From DASTFY01 sp963813375 (GTDB lineage: Bacteria; Actinomycetota; Acidimicrobiia; Acidimicrobiales; Ilumatobacteraceae), in NCBI GenBank assembly GCA_963813375.1, contig CAWEYT010000008.1, positions 62,001-126,000 of the forward strand: DNA of 64,000 nucleotides, written 5' to 3'. The notes beneath the pieces were generated by a model, which was given only the letters and a program-made list of their open reading frames with translations, did not search any database and was not told the DNA's origin. The translations under genes were made by a program, and so were the position numbers. Of the stretch, positions 60,283 to 64,000 are shown piece after piece; position 1 is the stretch's first letter; each line of letters starts with the position of its first letter.

Positions 60283-61418
60283 CCTCCCGAGACCAGGGCG
60301 TCGGCCTCGCGCGGCAGCGGCGTGAGATCGTCGGGGTCATCGAGCCAGCCGTGCGGGAGGTGGACCGGTCGGGGCCCGTTGGTGTGACCACGATGGGCCC
60401 GCAGGCCTCCCGGGACCACCTCGAGGGCGGGATCGAGCGTCGCCAGGAGGTCGTCCAGCTCGTCGAGGCTGCTCACGGCGGCCAACCGCCGCCGCACCTG
60501 CGGGCCCACGGGGTAGCCGGTCAGGTACCAGCCCGTGTGCTTGCGGAAGTCCCTCAGACCGCCATCCTCGCCGAGCCAGTCGGCCAGCAGGCGGGCGTGC
60601 TCCGCCATCACCGTGACCACCCGGCCGAGCCGCGGAGCCGGCGCGGGCTCGCGGCCCGCGAACACCGCCTGCAGCTCGCCGAACAGCCACGGCCGTCCCA
60701 GGCAACCACGGCCGACGACCACGCCGTCGCACCCCGTGCTGGACACCATCGCCAGCGCGTCCGCCGCCTCCCAGATGTCGCCGTTGCCGAGCACGGGAAT
60801 GCTCGTCACCGCAGCCTTGAGCTCGCCGATGGCGTCCCATCTCGCCGCCCCGGAGTAGAGCTGCTCGGCCGTGCGGGCGTGGAGCGCCACCGCGGCCACA
60901 CCTTCCTGCTCGCCGATGCGACCGGCATCGACTGCGGTCGGCACGTCGTCGCGCACCCCCATGCGGAACTTCATCGTCACGGGCACGCCGTACGGCTCCG
61001 CCGCCACCACACAGGAACGCACGATGGCGCGGAGCAGGCCTCGCTTCACCGGGAGCGCGGCTCCGCCACCGCGCCTCGTCACCTTCGGTGCCGGGCAACC
61101 GAAGTTGAGGTCGACATGATCGACCAGGTTCTCGCCGGCCAGGCGGCGGACCGCCTCGCCGAGCACGGCCGGATCCGTGCCGTAGAGCTGCAGGCTCCGG
61201 GGCTGCTCGTCGGCGGCGAAGGCGATCATGCGCATCGTCTTGGCGTTGCCCTCCACCAGGGCCCGGGCGGTGATCATCTCGCTCACGTACAGACCGCCCC
61301 CGTAGCGGCGGCAGAGCCGGCGGAAGGGTGCGTTGGTCACCCCGGCCATCGGCGCCAGCACGACCGGCGGATCGACCGTGATCGGCCCGATCGGCAGCGG
61401 TGGCAGGAGCGCGGTCAC
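60279..61418 (-). CDS. dusB: tRNA-dihydrouridine synthase
   Basis: 379 residues from GTG 61418, overlapping the tsaD stop (GTGA). FMN barrel: LAPMAGVTNAPFRRLCRRYG, active-site Cys in DLNFGCPAPKVTRRGGGAAL, KFRMGV, LHARTAEQLYSGAARWD, GNGDIWEAADAL and VVVGRGCLGRPWLF. Reduces uridine in tRNA D-loops. Long C-terminal helical tRNA-binding part. Lies in a tRNA-modification operon. Confidence 0.94.
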   Translation of the reverse strand: MTALLPPLPIGPITVDPPVVLAPMAGVTNAPFRRLCRRYGGGLYVSEMITARALVEGNAKTMRMIAFAADEQPRSLQLYGTDPAVLGEAVRRLAGENLVDHVDLNFGCPAPKVTRRGGGAALPVKRGLLRAIVRSCVVAAEPYGVPVTMKFRMGVRDDVPTAVDAGRIGEQEGVAAVALHARTAEQLYSGAARWDAIGELKAAVTSIPVLGNGDIWEAADALAMVSSTGCDGVVVGRGCLGRPWLFGELQAVFAGREPAPAPRLGRVVTVMAEHARLLADWLGEDGGLRDFRKHTGWYLTGYPVGPQVRRRLAAVSSLDELDDLLATLDPALEVVPGGLRAHRGHTNGPRPVHLPHGWLDDPDDLTPLPREADALVSGG

Positions 61419-62482
61419 AGCGCGAGCGGGAGGTGCAGGTTGGGCACCGCGCCGGTCTCCAGCGGGCTCGGACCGTCGGACTGCAGCCGGTACCACGCCG
61501 TCGCCGCGATCATCGCTGCGTTGTCCGTGCACATGGCCGGGCTGGGAAGCAGGCAACGACGCCCGTCCCTCTCGCACGCGTCGAGCAGTTGCGTCCGCAA
61601 CAACGAGTTCGCCGCCACGCCCCCGCCGAGCACCAGGCCGTTCGCGCCCACCTCTCGCGCCGCCTTCGACGCCTTGTGGACGAGGACGTCGACCACGGCC
61701 TGCTGGAAGCTGGCGGCGACGTTCTCCGTCGAGCTGTCCGGATGGGCGCGGACGTGGTTCACGACCGCGGTCTTGAGGCCGCTGAAGCTGAAGTCGAGCC
61801 CGTCGTGCAGCATCGCCCGCGGGAAGGGGATGGCGTCGGGGTCGCCGTGGATCGCCACGCGGTCGATGGCCGGACCGCCCGGGTAGCCGAGGCCCAGGAA
61901 GCGGGCCACCTTGTCGAAGGCCTCGCCCGCCGCGTCGTCGATGGTCTGGCCGAGCAGGCGGTAGACACCGTGGTCGACCATCTCGATGAGCATCGTGTGA
62001 CCGCCCGACACCAGCAGCGCGACAAACGGCATCTCCAGTTCGGGCTCCTCGAGGAACGCGGCGTAGAGGTGGGCCTCGAGGTGGTTCACGGCCACGAAGG
62101 GCACCCCCCACGTCATGGCCAAAGCCTTGGCGCCGGCGACGCCGACGAGCAGCGCGCCGATCAGCCCGGGCCCCACCGTGCAACCGACGGCATCGATGCG
62201 GCTCTCCGCGACGCCCGCCTCCACCACGGCCGCCGCCACGACCGGGTTCAGGAGCTCCAGGTGGGCACGGCTGGCGATCTCCGGCACCACTCCCCCGTAC
62301 GCGGCGTGCAGGTCGACCTGGCTCGACACCACGGACGAGACCACGTCGCGGCCGCCCATGACGATGGCCGCCGCCGTCTCGTCGCACGAGGTCTCGATGC
62401 CGAGCACGATGGTCGACGCGTCGACCGGACGGACCGGCGCGACGCGCAACGAGATGTCAACGGGCTCGTCGGGCGTGGTCAC
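61415..62482 (-). CDS. tsaD: tRNA N6-threonylcarbamoyladenosine transferase
   Basis: 355 residues from GTG 62482, overlapping the rimI stop (GTGA). ASKHA fold: VLGIETSCDETAAAIV, metal-binding His pair in NHLEAHLYAAF, SGGHTMLIEM, and GGGVAANSLLR. Completes t6A37 formation in ANN-decoding tRNAs with TsaB and TsaE, both encoded upstream. Starts a few residues before the domain; a GTG closer to the domain cannot be excluded. Confidence 0.96.
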   Translation of the reverse strand: MTTPDEPVDISLRVAPVRPVDASTIVLGIETSCDETAAAIVMGGRDVVSSVVSSQVDLHAAYGGVVPEIASRAHLELLNPVVAAAVVEAGVAESRIDAVGCTVGPGLIGALLVGVAGAKALAMTWGVPFVAVNHLEAHLYAAFLEEPELEMPFVALLVSGGHTMLIEMVDHGVYRLLGQTIDDAAGEAFDKVARFLGLGYPGGPAIDRVAIHGDPDAIPFPRAMLHDGLDFSFSGLKTAVVNHVRAHPDSSTENVAASFQQAVVDVLVHKASKAAREVGANGLVLGGGVAANSLLRTQLLDACERDGRRCLLPSPAMCTDNAAMIAATAWYRLQSDGPSPLETGAVPNLHLPLAL

Positions 62483-63051
62483 GTCAGCTCCCATTCGGTC
62501 GAGCCATCGAGGGCTCGCTCGATCCGCTCGAGGCGGGCGCGGTACGCCGGTTCGGCGATGTCGTGAGCCCACATGACGATGGCGTCGTCGGTGCCCTCGT
62601 AGTACCGCTTGCGCATGCCGGCCGGCGCGAAGCCGAACTGCCGGTAGAGCTGCTGGGCGCCGACGTTGCCGACGCGCACCTCGAGGGTGAGGGCCGGGGA
62701 GCCGCGGGTGATGGCGTCGCGGGCCAGGGCCAGCAGCAACCGCGAGGCGATGCCCCGGCGGCGGAAGTCGGGGTCGACGGCCACGTTCGTGATGTGCGCC
62801 GAGTCGGGGGCCACGAGGAGCCCCCCGTAGCCCACCAGACGGCGGCCGATGTGGGCGACGTAGTAGCGCCGCGCCCGCGGCACCTGGTCGATCTCGCTGG
62901 CGAAGACGCTTCCGGCCCACGGACGCGGGTACACGACGTTCTCGATCTTCAGGATGCTGCGGATGTGGCGCCGCCGCATGGGGCTGAGGCGGACGGTCAC
63001 CGCACCGCGAAGCTCCTCGGGAGCACCCGGCCGCTCGGGCAGGATCTTCAC
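62479..63051 (-). CDS. rimI: Ribosomal-protein-alanine N-acetyltransferase
   Basis: 190 residues from GTG 63051 (GTGA overlap with tsaB). GNAT fold: RRRHIRSILKIENVVYPRPW at the N-terminus, ITNVAVDPDFRRRGIASRLLLAL as acetyl-CoA loop, and LEVRVGNVGAQQLYRQFGF. The RimI typical motif NVVYPRPW and position between tsaB and tsaD support this. It has an 18-residue N-terminal extension. Acetylates bS18 N-terminal Ala. Confidence 0.93.
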   Translation of the reverse strand: MKILPERPGAPEELRGAVTVRLSPMRRRHIRSILKIENVVYPRPWAGSVFASEIDQVPRARRYYVAHIGRRLVGYGGLLVAPDSAHITNVAVDPDFRRRGIASRLLLALARDAITRGSPALTLEVRVGNVGAQQLYRQFGFAPAGMRKRYYEGTDDAIVMWAHDIAEPAYRARLERIERALDGSTEWELT

Positions 63052-63752
63052 CGGGCCGACTCCCGTGTCGCCCAGTTGATCTCGGCATCGGGGTGGCGCA
63101 GGTACAGAGGCTGTACCTCGGCGGGCTGCACCCACTCCTCGCGCAGTGCCTTGGCGTGGGCGAGCTGCACGAGCGGGGCGGCGCTGGGATGGGCCAGCCA
63201 CTGCTCTGCGAACTCCACTCGGCGGGCACCGGCGCAGATCCGCTCCCGGTAGCGCAGGGCGCCGTCGCCGACCAGCAGCGCGTCCTCGCCCCTGGCCAGC
63301 AGATCCGCCACCAGGTCGTCCACCGGACCGACCGCCGGGCCCTCCAGGCGCTGGACCCCACCAGGGACCTGCCGGTACGAGGCGTGGTACACCTCTCCCC
63401 GCCGGGCGTCGATCACCGCGCCGATGAGCCGGTCCGCGTGGCGCAGCGGCAGGGCCAGCAGGTCGAGGCTCGTCATGGGGATCACCGGTACCCGGAGCGC
63501 ATGGGCCATCGCCTTGGCGGTGGCGATGCCGACCCGCATGCCGGTGAAGAGCCCAGGGCCGGTGTCGACGGCGATGGCGCCGATCTCGTCGAGCGTGACG
63601 TCGGCCTGCCGGCACACGAACTCGATGGCGGGCGCCAGCAGCTCGGCGTGGCGGCGGCCGCGGGCCACCTCGAACAGGCCGAGCACGCCCTCGTGCCCGC
63701 CGATGGCGCAGCTCACCTGCGCGGTGGCCGTCTCGATGCCCAGAATCAACAT
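63048..63752 (-). CDS. tsaB: t6A biosynthesis protein TsaB
   Basis: 234 residues from ATG 63752. ASKHA-like: LILGIETATAQVSCAIGG, HAELLAPAIEFVCRQA, DTGPGLFTGMRVGIATAKAMAHAL. Lacks the metal His pair, as normal for the TsaB partner that holds TsaD. Second gene of the operon; 31 bases after tsaE. Confidence 0.95.
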   Translation of the reverse strand: MLILGIETATAQVSCAIGGHEGVLGLFEVARGRRHAELLAPAIEFVCRQADVTLDEIGAIAVDTGPGLFTGMRVGIATAKAMAHALRVPVIPMTSLDLLALPLRHADRLIGAVIDARRGEVYHASYRQVPGGVQRLEGPAVGPVDDLVADLLARGEDALLVGDGALRYRERICAGARRVEFAEQWLAHPSAAPLVQLAHAKALREEWVQPAEVQPLYLRHPDAEINWATRESAR

Positions 63753-63783
63753 GAGGGGCTCAACCCGAACATGCTCAGCACGG

Positions 63784-64000
63784 TCAGCCCGCCACCCAGG
63801 CCGCCAGCGCCGACTGGACTCTCGGCCACCGGGCGGTCCAGCCGTCGCCGGCGGTGGTGATCGACACCAGGCGGAGGTCGGGCTCGTCCGTGCCCACCCA
63901 CTCGAGCCGCACGGTCATGAGGTCGGCGCCGAGCGCCGTCGACACCACGTCGCCCCACTCCACGAGCACCACGGCGTCATCATCGTCCAGCAGCTCGCCG
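63784..64000 (-). CDS. tsaE: t6A biosynthesis ATPase TsaE, C-terminal part, cut by window edge
   Basis: The last 72 residues are present, stop at 63784. ELLDDDDAVVLVEWGDVV matches the conserved C-terminal 'IEW' region of TsaE, followed by beta strands typical of the family tail. The P-loop lies beyond base 64000. The order tsaE-tsaB-rimI-tsaD is the standard one and strongly supports the call. Confidence 0.87.
   Translation of the reverse strand, partial: GELLDDDDAVVLVEWGDVVSTALGADLMTVRLEWVGTDEPDLRLVSITTAGDGWTARWPRVQSALAAWVAG

Overview
The window is about 64 kb of very GC-rich, gene-dense chromosomal DNA from an actinobacterium. Supporting signs are two WhiB-family genes, a SigE/RseA/HtrA/Tat stress cluster, a GuaB3-type IMP dehydrogenase homologue, HrcA/CIRCE control of groESL, GTG and even TTG starts, and strongly C/G-ending codons. 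Gene content (DUF6529, Pro-rich membrane-protein tails, an SCP2 protein, two acyl-CoA ligases, a fatty-acid-type phosphotransferase) suggests an uncultured member of Acidimicrobiia (Iamia/Ilumatobacter-like); that placement is inference. I found no tRNA, rRNA, CRISPR array, insertion sequence, prophage or plasmid gene.

Layout. 1-5 kb: envelope-stress block (htrA, whiB, anti-sigma, ECF sigma, tatA), a formiminotransferase, a second whiB and a sigma-like/transmembrane/LysM fusion. 5-13 kb: VWA protein and its MoxR-type ATPase, separated by a class III cyclase and a PEP-utilising-type protein; then a GH2 glycosidase. 13-21 kb: DinB protein, sdhCAB, H+-pyrophosphatase, DedA. 21-26 kb: serine hydrolase plus three poorly characterised genes, including a free-standing PEP-utilising mobile domain; SCP2, Fpg/Nei-like and nucleoside phosphorylase genes. 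26-35 kb: mdh, acyltransferase, metF, purH, purN, then sucD, sucC and a lone B12-binding domain. 35-46 kb: two acyl-CoA synthetases, pcrA, sedolisin, methyltransferase, a winged-helix-like gene and a phosphotransferase. 46-55 kb: guaA, guaB3, alpha/beta hydrolase, Nudix, MFS, PLP decarboxylase, GNAT, CoA-type Nudix. 55-64 kb: groESL with two CIRCE elements, a lipoprotein/cupredoxin/DUF6529 redox-like module, and a tsaE-tsaB-rimI-tsaD-dus-maf operon.

Functionally, central carbon metabolism (mdh, sdhCAB, sucCD, B12 domain) and purine/one-carbon metabolism (purN, purH, metF, guaA, guaB3, formiminotransferase, phosphorylase) dominate. Many same-strand neighbours overlap by exactly four bases (GTGA, ATGA or TTGA), indicating translational coupling.

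Caution: at least 20 genes or gene parts are broken by apparent single-frame shifts, 18 of them in the +1 direction, including in normally essential genes (groEL, guaA, sucC, purH). I treat these as intact genes carrying sequence errors and annotate across the breaks; coordinates near breaks and several C-termini are therefore approximate. The most novel-looking items are the sigma-TM-LysM fusion, the htrA/whiB control region, the PEP-mobile-domain operon and the cupredoxin/DUF6529 module.
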